Part shown: positions 11,777 through 24,261 of the stretch, one piece after another
Layout of the letters: each line of letters starts with the position of its first letter
How positions within the stretch are numbered: the first letter of the stretch is position 1
From: Hygrocybe punicea
Lineage: Eukaryota > Basidiomycota > Agaricomycetes > Agaricales > Hygrophoraceae
Reading direction: 5' to 3'
Assembly: GCA_963556145.1 (NCBI GenBank)
Contig: OY744473.1
Span: 4,923,394-4,987,393, forward strand
Length of the DNA: 64,000 bases
Notes under the pieces: model-generated
Databases searched by the model: none
Seen by the model: only the letters and a program-made list of their open reading frames with translations
What the model was told of the DNA's origin: nothing
Made by a program: the position numbers and the translations under genes

Positions 11777-13100
11777 CCGGATCACGAAGTGAAACGATCA
11801 AGGCCTCCATCCGAACACAACCTGTTTTTTCCCAATTCGACATCCTCCGACTTGAAGCACCAATTCGACAACAGCATGACCTTCATTTCTCTCAATTTCT
11901 TGATTCCATCGGTGACGATTACCTACATGACACCGTCGACCTTGGCCGGCTTCGTCATTCGACATCTATAGATGAAATTATCAACTTCATACTCCCAACC
12001 CACATTTTACCTCACCCTGCACTTTGTATTGATCATGCGATCCTCAGCCCATACAATATCTTTGTTAACGAGTTCAACTCCATCATCCTTGACAATTTGC
12101 CTGGCGACACCGTTACTTATCTCAGCCATGACCACATCAAAAACGATGAAGATGATGTCGATGAAAACATCTCCCATTCGCCCGAATTCTTAAATGATCT
12201 AAATGAACCTGGCATTCCTCCTCACATACTCTCTCTCAAAGTTGGCGTGATTTGTCGTTTTACACGTAACTTTGACGCCTCTCGTGGTTTGACCAAAAAC
12301 ACGCATGTTATCGTACGCAAACTATTCACGCACTCAGTTGAGGTGGAAACTATTCCCAGTATTGTTTGTGGCCGACTTCTTGACGCTGTCCGTACTTCAA
12401 ATCCTTGCCAACACCTACATCTGACTTACAGACATCTTTCAGATGACCATTCACATCCCCCGCATTAACGCGACTTTTCATCCCCGTGGGTTCAACTTCA
12501 TTATGCATGGAAAGCAAATTCCTCTTGCACTTTCATACGCCACCACTTTCAATGGTTGTCAGGGTCTTACTGTAAAAAAAATCGCCCTCGACCTTCATCG
12601 TCAGGTGTTTTCTCATGGCCAGTTGTATTCTGCCATCACTCGCGTCCCACAAGCAAACACAGTCATCATTCTGAAAGCTGAAACCCAACAATCGACACTC
12701 GCGACAAACATTGTGTGGCGAGAACTTTTGTTGTAACGATGTACGCCTCCTTTACTTCACCTCTTTCACCTCGAAATAATGATGGTACCGATGCTTCGCC
12801 AACTATTCAGATTGTGTCTTGCCCCGAAAAAGTGAATCCACATACCACGTCAGCTCCGTCATCCCTCATTTCATACACATTGCTTGACAGGACCTCAATA
12901 GATTTATCCCACCGAAAACAATGTATATATATGACACCGTCTCGCTTATACCGCAAGACAATCTCCTCTCCAAGTCGACTACATTCGTTGGACTGTATGG
13001 TTGAAGTTTGCATCATTTCTTTCCCATCAATAAACCAACTCCTTTTTATACTCCTGCTTGATAAACAACAATCACGTCCGATGTCGCGATCTCACTGACG

Positions 13101-14093
13101 ATGACTCACCTAAGACCCCTTTGTTTCACATGCTCCACTGCACCACAACGACTTAAATGTATGATGACACTTCCACACTGTCACCACATCTTTCCAATGT
13201 CTGGCTGTTGTTTTCTATTCGGATTCATGCCTTGCACAAACGCATGCCGAATTTTTGATGGAAAACCGAAAACAATCACCTTCGATGCTGAACTATTACT
13301 TAGTCAAACTGAAACTGGTGATTGGCTCAGTGCATACACATTACTCCACTATTTTATCCCACCTGGTTCAACTGACCCACCCAACGACGCCATCTTCTAT
13401 GTTCAAGGGAAACTCGCTTCCATGAAAGACAACGCACATGTAGGCGACGGACACATGACTGATGAATATGTCGCCCAAATCGATGCTTTCCAACTCCACA
13501 TCATGCCCCCTGGCGTTCCGCCCCTTCCTCCCACCATGATCCTAAGTGGCCCCGTACGCACTAACACCCCGACTTCTCTATTTAAAAACTCATTTATTTT
13601 CATGGAGGCCGGTGTCAAGATCTCAGAAAAACAGTTCACGATTGACATCACACAATACGCCATTCACGGCAACCGTGAAACAAAAGTTAGCACCCGCTAT
13701 CCTACGATGAACCCTCGCTTCAAGAACCTTAAACCACCCCTCCTTGGAACGTTGTGTACAATTGCCAGTACCATTTACAGTGAACCGTACGCCAATCAAC
13801 GCCTCCCCATAGATGTCCACGAGATTTCCTTTTTGAAAACGCCCTCCGAACCCACTTCTCCCGCAAAAGGTCCGTTTTCCATGCCTGGCCCTACTTCGCT
13901 TTTGATCATGTGTATACTAGGCAAACTGAGCAAATTCCGAGTCCTAAATTTATTTAGGCTCGGTCTTAATGCAGATTTGGACCTGAGGCGCAATTTCGAC
14001 CATCCATCTATTCTCGCGGCAATTGCCGAGTTTGGTCGTAGTTATACACAAACTCTAATTCGCACAAGTATCTGGCGTCCTCTTCACCTCTAA
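13101..14093 (+). CDS. Helitron 1-linked hypothetical protein, probable OB-fold
   Basis: An intact 330-codon frame 365 bp after the helicase stop, same strand. The interior alternates hydrophobic strands (AIFYVQGKLAS, MILSGPVR, QFTIDITQYAI) followed by a P..NP...PPLLGTLCTIAST stretch. This pattern resembles a mushroom-expanded protein type that I read as a single OB-fold domain (residues about 95-230). OB-folds bind single-stranded DNA, and plant Helitrons carry RPA-like OB proteins, so a role as a transposon ssDNA-binding protein is plausible, but this is inference. The last ~70 residues do not match anything I recognise. The intact frame contrasts with the decayed Rep-helicase. The 12737-13100 gap before it holds nothing recognisable. 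Confidence 0.5.
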   Translation: MTHLRPLCFTCSTAPQRLKCMMTLPHCHHIFPMSGCCFLFGFMPCTNACRIFDGKPKTITFDAELLLSQTETGDWLSAYTLLHYFIPPGSTDPPNDAIFYVQGKLASMKDNAHVGDGHMTDEYVAQIDAFQLHIMPPGVPPLPPTMILSGPVRTNTPTSLFKNSFIFMEAGVKISEKQFTIDITQYAIHGNRETKVSTRYPTMNPRFKNLKPPLLGTLCTIASTIYSEPYANQRLPIDVHEISFLKTPSEPTSPAKGPFSMPGPTSLLIMCILGKLSKFRVLNLFRLGLNADLDLRRNFDHPSILAAIAEFGRSYTQTLIRTSIWRPLHL

Positions 14094-16954
14094 TCGATAG
14101 TTTTTCCCCACATGTATGGCACTTCGGGACAGGTTCCACTAGTATTCGCATTCCCGATTTTCGTTCTAAATCTCTCTCTGCTGTCAGGTGCAAGCTTGCT
14201 CAACGACATCCAGATTCCAGACGACAACATTGCTTCCTCATATGGCACTTTCATAAATAGCTGAGTGCATAACTTTACCTTCAGTGTTGACTATGAGAAG
14301 CAGTTAGATTGCATGGGTGAGTTGGATGGAGCACCAGATGACAACAAAATGGGCGGCTGGAGTACTCCGCTGCCCATCAATTTTTTAAATCTTTTCCATT
14401 CAATACTCACTGTTAATTCATAGATTAATTAACCCCATCCACCACAACCACAACCACAACCACCATCACAACAATCAACGCCACCACTGCCGCCATTACC
14501 ACCGCCATCACTCCAATAACACTCCTACTGACATGTCCACACCCCGTTTCGAACGTGGCCAAACATTCAAGCACGCAAACGAGTGGGAATGGGGTGGTCA
14601 ATGGAGCGGAACATGCAGTGAGGGTGGTGCTTCCACCCCCGCTGGTCAGAAGTATGTTTTATTATATTTTTTATTATCCGTCTTCTAACAGAAACTTGAA
14701 GCGGTGCCACTACCAACACCATCACCACATGCGTCCCCACCCCAATCCATTGCGTACGAGGTGTCTGGCACCTGAAGCGAGACACTACGCAATCTGACTG
14801 TGTACGGTGCCAGCCAATGCCGGCACTCAACACCACCCCCCAGGAAGGAACCAAGACCAAATGCCCACGCAAAATGTGTGCATTCCGCCAGAGGAGGGCA
14901 TGGCAGACCATCTACACCCCCATTACACCTCGCAATGACACTAGCCACATCAATTGATGCATGCAGGGCTCTCGCGAGGTTAGATGGTGGTAGGGCTCAC
15001 ACGAGCCAAAATGGCCCAACTATAACCATAGGAGACCCGTGCCAAGCCGCAAGATATGCACGCAGAATCACGCACTTGCCCAGACCGGCCCACACACCCC
15101 GCAGCCATTGCCGATTTAGAAACAGGTTACAGATCCCCATCGCTGTGAGGGAGGATGGGTTGAGATAGAGGGCTGTACTCAGCAAACAAGTGGGCAGCGC
15201 CTGATGAGCGAGAGAGTGGGACAGACATGCAGATGTAGAGTTGCTGAGAGAAGACAGAATGAATAGAAAAACACGTATAGTACGGGACGTGTGTGTGTTA
15301 TCGTGTGCAGCACAAAAATGTATATTCACATAAGTGATACATCATTATTCTACATCCGTTCGGTTGAGCCTTGCCTCTTTGCCGCATTCCAACTGTCGAG
15401 CTTTCCATTGGGAAATTGGTGGTGGAATTGGGAATAGGTATCTTTTGCGGCTTTCAAAGGTGGTTGTGGTTGTCACTGGCTGGAGCCGTCTCACACGTGT
15501 CACTTCTTCGTGCAACACTTTGAACTCTCAGCACAAAATGCAACCGTTTTGTTTTCTATGGATTATTCCATTCTTGACAGTCATCCTCACTGTGTCCGAT
15601 CTCATCCTTACTTATACGCTGGGCCATGTGTGGATACATCCCGGTCAACTCAGAACTTCGGAGGTATTTTCACTCTTTGTTTATGGTTCGCACTGATGTT
15701 GATTCTGCAGGCTTGATGTTCCTACCTGTTGGCCTGACTGGTCTACGCATCCGTATGTTTTTGTTTGTCTTCAATGCCTGTTGTTTTATCTTGTCTTCGC
15801 TAGAAACATGTCTTTTTTTGTTGGGACATGTTCCCAATTATTGTTTCGAGACATTCCTTGTCCCCCCGGCACATTGCTTATGTGAGTTTTCCTATATTAT
15901 CATTTATATGCATTTAAATTCCTGATAAGTGACAGTGAAAATGTGCCATCGCTAGGTGGTAATCACACACTCTGCTCATTGGGGGGCACTCAGTTACGAC
16001 AATCTTACTTTAATGCATTGGTCAGTCAACTAGTTTTTACATGGATTTGCTCAGATTTCTCACCTATTTATCAGACAATCTGTACTGTTCAGAGGTATTT
16101 TCCTGATAGTTACATGTCCTTGTTTGTGATGTACATATCATTTACTCCCCATGGGTGTCTGTCAACCATCCATATGTCCACTGTCGTACACATGTCCCCT
16201 GTCACACACATGTCCCCTGTCACACACATGTCCACTGTCAAACACATGTCCACTGTCAAACACATGTCCACTGTCAAACACATGTCCACTGTCAAACACA
16301 TCTCTGCCATAGTTGAGATGTACAACGTCTTTGTCTTGACTGCAGTGTCACATTTAAAAACTAATGTGTATGATCTTCATTTTACTTTGAAGCCTGTTGC
16401 ATTTAATGTATATTCTTCATTATGTGACTTAACTTCTTACCTAGTATTTCACTTGTGATATTATGCATAATTTTTTGTGTTGGGCACTTGACTTGGTTCA
16501 TTACTTTGTGTACTGTCTCACCAACATTGAACACAAATTGCCATGGGTGTATAATATAATTATAGAGGTACAACTTTGGTTAGTTCAGTTTTATGCCATG
16601 CCCAAGCGCAATATTGCTGTCATATGTCATACTTTGTCTCTTCATATATGTCGCAATCAGATGTTACGTCATGATTTCTATGCATTGATTGCAAATTTAA
16701 ACCAACCATCAAGGATTTCAAGGTTGCACAAGTGTATCAAGAAATGTGCTATGCTCACTTCAACTTTGATTCATTTCCATATCATTGGTGTTCAACTTCC
16801 TGATTCTTTGAATCTGTACTGGTTATTCATTACTTATGATTTTTTTTCTGTTCTGAGTTGTTTGTTACCACAGAAGATTATTTATCAATACAGTTACTGG
16901 CCATCATATTCAAAGTCAAAAGTACATTCTCAATACTCCCCTACCACCACATTT
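14094..16954. other. non-coding stretch between the two Helitrons
   Basis: No supportable gene. Contents: a C/A-rich, CCA/CAA-type low-complexity run at 14437-14520; a 52-bp imperfect palindrome at 14928-14979 (CCTCGC ... CAATTGA ... GCGAGG) related to modules at 31.9-32.3 kb; AT-rich sequence from about 15.3 kb on that probably belongs to the Helitron 2 leader; and an 18-bp tandem repeat (listed separately). The 3' end of Helitron 1 should lie in the first few hundred bases but was not found with confidence. Confidence 0.5.
16171..16305 (+). repeat. 18-bp tandem repeat, about 7 units
   Basis: Units of the form CACATGTCCACTGTCAAA with variants (GTCGTA, CCCTGTCACA). They are upstream of the Helitron 2 coding region and create a repeated H-M-S-T-V-K frame that I do not take as protein. 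Confidence 0.85.
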
Positions 16955-19900
16955 ATGCAGGCTGAAATACATGGACATAACACTAAGGCTATGAAGCTAA
17001 TGGGTGGCGGAAGATCTCACATATTTCCAGCCAATTATATACTTTTATATATAGAAAATGGGGATTTTTCCATGGATACCAAATCATCATATATTTTTGT
17101 TGATTATGTAAAAAAGGACAATGTTCTGTCTTATCCTATTAATAAATTTGTTCATGCAAGGATCCCATTTGCTGAAATCATTCCCCACATACCTGGTCAT
17201 ATAGTGCATAAAATTGCACAAGTTCACAGCATTTCCATGGGCTCTCATGTACTCAAAAAAGACATGTTGGCTTACTTTGAAAATCATGAATGTGTTAATT
17301 GTGGTGAATATGTCAGCATATTTTCAGTTATATTGAGTCATACAACAAATAAACAAAAGCACAAGCCTGCTCCATTGACAGATACTCAGTTGCTTAATCG
17401 GCGTAAAAAGAGACGTGACAATTATGCAGCAAAAAAAATTAAACAGTGTGGCTCAAATAAAAATCAACACTGTGACCCAAAAAAAATGCAACAGTGTGGT
17501 CCAAAAGAAACTCAACAGTGTGGTCCCCAAATATCTCAACAGTGTGAACCTAAAAAGTCTCCACAGTTCACATCTAAAAAGTCTGAACAATGTGCTTCAA
17601 ATATTTATGAGCATTCTTCAAATTATCTCATGTATGTGTTTTTCCCCCTCCTCCTTTATCTCCAGATTTGGCTCATACTGTTATCTCAGACTTCTGTAGA
17701 GATTCAATACCTAGTACATTTGAGGAATCAGGGTGTGCTGTGTGTGGTGAGTTAACTCCATTAACCAACTTAAGTAGATTAAAAAGTATAAAAGGCATGC
17801 TTGGTATTCTTGAAGCACCAGGTGTAACAAGAGTTGAACGAAATAACTCAAAAGACAAAATCCAAGAATTTAAGGGCCCTGTTTTGGACTATCAATGTGA
17901 TAAGATATGTAATGAGTGTCGAAGTTGTATAAGAAAAGGTAAAACTCCTCCACTTGCTTTATCAGGAGGCCTTTGGCTGGGTGCTGTACCAAAGGAGCTT
18001 GCTGAGCTTCAGTTTGTGGAAAAGTTGCTTGTATCCCGCATACGTCACAATTGTTGCTTTGTGCGTCTTGCTTCAGGAATGAGGAAGATGACCTCATATG
18101 TAGTTGCTTTTCAGTCACCTGTTCCAAAGGTGTATCAGGCACTACCACCACCAGTTGATGAACTTGATGATGTTTTAGCCATTCTATTCACTGGACCTTG
18201 TAAGCCAACAGAAAAAGATTTTGAAAGAACACCCTTGTTAGTGAGGAGGACCCATGTTGCAAGAGCACTTGAGTGGCTGAAGCTTAATCATTCTAATTAC
18301 AATGATTTAGATATATCTTATGATAATCTTGCTGGATATCCTGAAGATGGCCCACCTGTATCTGTTGAATATCGTCAAAGAGAGACAAACAAAGTGTCAG
18401 AGGGGACAAGTGTATTTGATAATGAACTTGAGGATGGTACAGAACATGGAGACTGTCCTTTTGTTGTTCATGGGCTGTCAGGTGAGGACATGGACACTAA
18501 GACAATTAACTCACTGAAAGGGATTGCACTTAGACATCTCAATAGTGAAGGTAAGATGTTGGCAATTGGCCATTCATCTGAAGTTGAATCCATTTACAAG
18601 AACCCTGCTCTTTATCCACAAATGTTTCCTTGGCTATTTCCATATGGATTGGGTGGTATAGGTTCTACTTCATTGTCTGATGCTGAACACAAACGGCATC
18701 TCCTGATGTATCATGATAAATGCTTTCAGACAGACATCTACTTTCCATTTGTTGCTTTCAGTCATGCTCAAGTAAAGGCAAGTACAACTGGTGGATATCT
18801 ATTAGCAGATAAGGCCAAATTCAATGATATAACCAATCGTCTATTGGGTGTTGACCAAAATGTGTTATCTTCATTAGCTAAAAGGTTCTCAGAAGGTGAA
18901 GTTGTTAAACCTGTTAGCCAAGAAGAGAAAGATTGTTACCAATTAGTGCGAGACCTTGATCATGTAGGAGCCAAAGTAAGTGGATCCACTATCAGCAAAA
19001 AGTTTATGAGAAATGAAATTTGGTCTTTGATTTCATATTGTGGTGCTCCTTCTTGGTATATCACTTTATCCCCAGCTGATATTAAGCACCCAATTTGTTT
19101 GTATTTTGCTGATACAAAAGAAAGATTTGAGCCAAAAATTAGATCAAGTGATGAGAGAATACGTCTTATTGCTAGAAATCCAGTTGCTGGTGCCCATTTC
19201 TTCCATCTTATGGTTAGTCTATTCATAAAGCATGTGTTGGGTGTAAATACAGATCATCCAGGAATATATGGAGACACATCTGCTTATTATGGCACAGTCG
19301 AGCAGTAGGGTCGCCTCACTTTGCATCTTCACATATTAATTTGGATTCGTGGATGTCTTACCCCACAGGAGATTCGCAAGCGAATCATGGATCCCTCCTC
19401 AGATTTCCAAATGAATTTAGTCAAGTATTTGGAAAGTACACATGTTGGTGAATTTCTTACTGGAACTCAGGATCAAGTACTCAAAAACATCAATGAGGCC
19501 TCTCAGTTAGAAAGTTATATAGATCCAACACAGGCTTTACCTGAAGCACCCCCTAAGCTTTGTGCTACAATGTGTGGGAGTTGTCAACTATGTTGTGATT
19601 GGAGCTTATGGCAGGCTAACTATGAGACAGTGGTAGATGATCTTTTGGCAAAATCCAACATACATCATTGTTCTAGCAACATAAATAAAGATGGTTCTAA
19701 AAATAAAACACGTCAATATGTTGGGTGCTTGGATAACAAGTGGGGAAAATGTAAAGCAAGGTTCCCACGTCCTGTATTTATGCAGACAGAAGTAGACACT
19801 GAAACTGGTACCCTTAACATGAAAAAGACTGAGCCTATGATTAACACAGTGACTCCTCTTCTTACTTACTTGATTCGCTCTAATACAGATGTAACATCCT

Positions 19901-22900
19901 TAAAATCAGGAACTGCAATCAAAGGAGTTATTCTTTATGTATCTGACTACATTACCAAATTTTCTTTGAAAACACATGTTATATTTGACACTATTCGATC
20001 AATGTTTCAAAAGAATAGTGAGATAATTGGTGGTAGTGAAACTCAAAAGGAGAAAGGACGAAAACTCATGACTAAGATTGTGAATAATCTCAGTGCTAAG
20101 ATGGAAATTGGTTCACCAATGGCCTGTATGTACCTTTTGCGAAATCCTGATCATTACACAAATCATCACTTTGCTCCCTTTTATTGGCAGAGCTATATTC
20201 ATGAGGCAAGACAGATCTGGGATTCTAATGACAAGAAGGAGCATGTTGAGAAGGTAGCCTTGATCAAACGCAGAGGTTGTATTATTGGATTATCCCCTAT
20301 GGATGATTATATATATTGCCCTGTTGAGCTAGCAAATATGTGTTTATATGATTGGATAAGTCGGTGTTCTCGAGAGAAGCTTCCTCAGTCTAAGTTGAAA
20401 GAAAAAGACTTTGGTGAAGATCTTGCTAGTATTGTGGATGAGACTGATACATTTGAGACATCTTTCATATATCAAGATGATACACTTGTATCTGATAATG
20501 ACAATCATTGCATTGACAATTCTGTATCCAGTGATAACTTAAAATTTGAGGGTCCAGACAATCATAATGCAAGGCCACTTCCAGGTACAGAGCTCCAAAA
20601 TGCATCTTCTCCTGTTGGGTTGTTCACATTTCTTGACCTTCATCCACTCTATAAATCACATGGTACACATTGTGTAAAAGAAGATTGTGAAAGAATTCCT
20701 ACTTTTATAGGAGCCACTTTACCTCGATGTGATCAAGGTGATTGTGAATATTATTGCTCAACCATGCTGGCATTGTTTAGACCTTGGCACTCTGGGCATG
20801 ACTTGAAAACAAAAGATCAATCCTGGGATGAGTCTTTTTTATCATATGACTTTACTTTGAGACAAAGAGAACTTATGAACAACTTCAATATAAAGTATGA
20901 ATGTCTTGATGCTCGTGATGACTTTCATGCCCAGTTACGTAAAGGATCTGTTGCCTTGCCAAGTTGGATGGATGGATCTGATCATACTTTTGATTATGGT
21001 GATGATTTGGATCAAGTGAATAGTGATCACATATTTGAAAATGCCTCTGCAATGTTAAATCAAGAGCATGACATTGAATTCAAGGAAATTGGGAAGAGGG
21101 AGAAGAAACGTCAATTTGATATGGCTACCATGCGATCTATAATGTCTTACACAGGTTGGACAGATCCTTTACATACAGAGACATTAGTTGACCTGCCATG
21201 TCCACCAGAGATTATCCAATCTGGGAGTCAGTGGAAAGCTGTTGTGCAGAAGAGAAGACAAGAAATACTTGAACAACAGACAGAAAATCTGCCAAGCCAT
21301 ATTAACAACAATTATCTAACACATCCTCCAAGCCATAACCAAGTGAAAATTGTTGATAGATCATACCTTGAAAAAAATTCACATTCTAGTAAATCTTTGA
21401 CAGCACTAGAGAGCATTGTGGATGACTTCAGTTTAAATGAAGAACAAAAAAGGGCATTTTACATAGTTGCACATCATGCATCCAATGAAAATTCTGACCA
21501 ATTGAAAATGTATATTGGTGGTATGGGAGGGACCGGTAAAACACAGGTTTTGAAGGCATTAGTAAAGTTTTTCAAGTCAAGGAATGAAGCTTATCGTTTT
21601 GTTATTGTGGCACCTACTGGGTCAGCTGCAGCTCTGTTAGCAGGATCTACATATCACTATATGTTTGGTTTAAATGAGAATACTGATGAGCATATATCAA
21701 ATAAACAGCTTGCCCAATTAAGATCACGACTTTTGGGTGTTAATTATATATTTTTTGATGAAGTTTCAATGTTGTCCTGTCGAGATATGTACAGGATTAG
21801 TGCTAGAATGGCTAAGATTTTCAATCAAACTGAATTGCCTTGGGGTGGATTAAACATAATATTTGCAGGAGATTTTGCACAGTTGCCACCTGCAATTGGG
21901 CATGAAAATGCTTCTCTTTACAGCAGAACTGTTGGAGCTTCTCCTACCAGCCACCAAGATCAAGAAGCTGCCATTGGAAAGTCATTGTGGCACCAGGTTA
22001 CAACTGTAGTAATACTACGAGAAAACATGAGGCAAAGAATTCAAACACAGGCAGATGCACAACTAAGACAGGCTCTTACAAATATGCGATATAAAGCTTG
22101 TACTGCTGAAGATATTGTATTTCTGCGTTCACATATATCAAGTAATTTACCTGGTCGTCCATCAGTGAAACATGAAAACTTTAGACAAGTGTCAATCATT
22201 ACTGCTTTAAATATTCACAAAGATGAGATCAATTACTTGGGGTCATTGAGATTTTCTAAAGAGACTGGTCAACCTCTGGTTGACTTCTATTCTGATGATT
22301 CAGTCATTTCCAAAGACAGGAAAAACAGCAAGGATCTATGTAAAAATGCAACTCGTAAGCACCACACCTTGACAGATAAAGTGTGTCAAGTTTTATGGAA
22401 TCAACCTCACAGTTCAAACTCAAAGTGCATACCTGGAAAGCTTTAATTGTGTGTTGGGATGCCTGTTATGATCCGTAATAATGGTGCAACTGAGCTATGC
22501 ATTACCCGGGGCCAAGAAGGCATAATTCATAGTTGGCAGTCAGCAAAGGGTAAGCAAGGCCAGAGAGTATTGGATACATTATTTGTGACACTACTTAATC
22601 CTCCACAAAATGTGAAATTAAATGGTCTTCCTGATAATGTTGTACCACTTACAAAAACAAGCGCTACTATAGACTGTGCTTTACCAGATGATTCTTCTAT
22701 TACAATATCACGTACTCAAGTAGAGGTACTTCCTAATTTTTCAATGACAGATTATTCTTCACAAGGAAAGACAAGACCAAAAAATCCAGTTGATCTAAAT
22801 AATAGCCGATCCCATCAATCATATTACACTGCACTATCACGCAGTGCTTCAGCACAGGGCACTGTCATTTTGCAAGGGTTTGATGCAAGAAAGATAACAG

Positions 22901-23158
22901 GTGGTGCATCTGGTGCATTACGTCAGGAATTCCGTGAGCTAGAAATTTTAGATGAAATTGTCAAATTGAGGTATAAAGGCAAGCTACCAAGTTCTTTTAC
23001 TGGTGATCGCAGAAATTCTCTGATTGATTCCTTTAGATCTTGGAAAGGCAAGCATTATGTTCCAGAAAATGTGCACAAGGCAATTCGGTGGAACAAGTCA
23101 GATCCATATATTCCAGGTGAAGAGGATAAAATTCTATGGAAAGTTCTGAATAACCTAA
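16955..23158 (+). pseudogene. Helitron 2 Rep/helicase polyprotein
   Basis: A second Helitron transposase, distinct from Helitron 1. An N-terminal exon ends near 17631 and is followed by a probable short intron to about 17665, though the splice phase by eye is not clean. Next are a Cys-rich Helitron-associated region (CAVCGEL ... CNECRSC, 17730-17930), the FPWLFPYGLGG and Helitron N-like block (18620-18830), and the Rep motif GRLTLHLHILIW (about 19309-19344). The PIF1 helicase follows, with Walker A GGMGGTGKT (about 21520), FFDEVSM (about 21752), AGDFAQLPPA (about 21866) and the C-terminal SYYTALSRSASAQGTV (22816-22864). In-frame stops are TAG 19306-19308 just before the Rep histidines and TAA 22444-22446. 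A one-base shift near 23155 leads into the peptidase domain. CDS is AT-rich. Confidence 0.9.
17437..17592 (+). repeat. 30-bp coding repeat, Cys-containing decapeptides
   Basis: About five imperfect 30-bp units encode a repeated (Q)QCGPKxxQQC-like decapeptide in the N-terminal exon of Helitron 2, just before the probable intron. Each unit keeps one Cys. The length in multiples of three keeps the frame open. Confidence 0.75.
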
Positions 23159-24118
23159 GATGTTCCTTCCAAGTCAACATATGTTTCTGCCCAGGGGAGT
23201 ACACCAGCATTGGTTTGTCAAAATTCTGCTAATAAGAGGAAAATAAGTGGGTCTTGGGTTGCACCTCAGAGAAAGAAATTGAAAACAAACCATACTATTA
23301 ATGACACTCTATTTACTTCTATGAGAACTCCTATTGGCACCATCTGGAGTAACAACAGCTGTGCATATGACTCTGTAATATCTATCTTATATGACATTTG
23401 GAACAATAATGAACTTGTTTGGTCTACTGCTTTCAAAAATTTAAATTCTCAGTTTCTTAGAGTCTTAGCAGATGGATTTTCAAGATATTCTGAAGGTGAA
23501 TGCTCTTTAGAAGCAGTACGTGATCATCTAAGGCACTCTCTGGATTGGTATTCACATAATGAATTCCCATGGGGTGTGAATACTAGTGTCAACAATTTAT
23601 TGAATACATTGCTACAAAATAATATTCCTGTTCTTTCCTCTCATATTTCTTGTCCTCAACATCATCCTGTGCCCAGACAGAGGGAAGCAGCACATAGTTG
23701 CCATATAGAGGTTGGAAGAATTGACTTTGAATCTATTCAGGATGAACTTGATCTCTTTGTAATTTCCCTTGCTTCAAAGTGTACAGTCTGCAATGACTTC
23801 CTACTTCGAAAATTCACTTTTGTAAATGCCCCTCAGTTACTTGCATTTGCTACATCTGCTTCTACAACCACTGTAGATCATAATTTGGTAGTCACAGTTA
23901 AAGGGGAAACAGATCCAAAAAAATATTGTCTCAGAGGTGTCATATATCATGGAAGTGATCACTTCACATCTCGTATTATCAGTGTGACAGGTCAGGTTTG
24001 GTTTCATGATGGTATCACTACAGGGAGATCTACAGAGTATGAAGGAATGTTGGAAGATATTGTTTTAAATATCTGCAGGTCCAAAAGGCCTTGTCTTTTG
24101 ATATATGTTCTTATATAG
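23159..24118 (+). pseudogene. Helitron 2 C-terminal ubiquitin-protease-like (C19-type) domain
   Basis: About 320 codons in the +1 frame relative to the helicase, open from 23159 (just after an in-phase TAA) to TAG 24116-24118. A basic patch (NKRK, QRKKLK) leads into a Cys box, WSNNSCAYDSV (about 23346-23378), like the N..CYmNS box of ubiquitin-specific proteases. A later His box reads LRGVIYHGSDHFTSRI ... WFHDG (about 23930-24010), like the C-terminal His/Asp box. A CTVCNDF motif (about 23785) may be half of a zinc site. Cys, His and Asp are all present, so the fold could be active. The single shift from the helicase frame suggests that the intact ancestor was one fused protein. Other peptidases (OTU) are known in other Helitrons; the C19 assignment is by motif only. 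Confidence 0.6.
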
Positions 24119-24261
24119 GTGATTTATGAATCTTCTCATAGGCCCACTTGTAATAATTACTTTTCCTTCATTAAATGTAGAAATACTCTTATGGTTTCTT
24201 AGTCAATATATTTAAATCAAGCTAAGGGCAGTTGTTGTAAATACTGACAAAGTCTGTATAC

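Larger units (their letters stand above)
9964..12736 (+). pseudogene. Helitron 1 helicase half (PIF1-type SF1 helicase, broken)
   Basis: This is the continuation of the Helitron 1 protein. It supplies the 5'-3' helicase that unwinds the transposon. Key parts are VNGVIYNTFKQAA (about 9983), Walker A GHAGRGKT (about 10550), the Walker B-like IIDEIG (about 10785), GDFRQ (about 10900), LRLEAPIRQQHD (about 11850), the DSIGDD segment, and the C-terminal YATTFNGCQGLT ... LYSAITRV motifs (12539-12650). Introns: 10430-10479 and 10915-10969, the latter with a TGCTAAC branch site. Stops: TGA near 10247 and near 10672, the second at an Arg position in the family (GRTTH). A solo LTR sits at 10993-11776. 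Near 12388-12432 there is either an intron or a frameshift. The end is TAA 12734-12736. Confidence 0.87.

Noticed and set aside
14351..14375. GGGCGGC ... GCTGCCC hairpin as the Helitron 1 3' terminus
   Set aside because: The 7-bp stem is of the right size, but no CTRR end follows within 10-15 bases, so I do not call the element border here.
16171..16305. CRISPR-like array
   Set aside because: Units are directly adjacent 18-mers without unique spacers, in a eukaryotic transposon context.
16110..16325. Repeated peptides (HMSTVK / MCLTVD) as a repeat protein
   Set aside because: Produced by the 18-bp tandem repeat on either strand, upstream of the Helitron 2 coding start.
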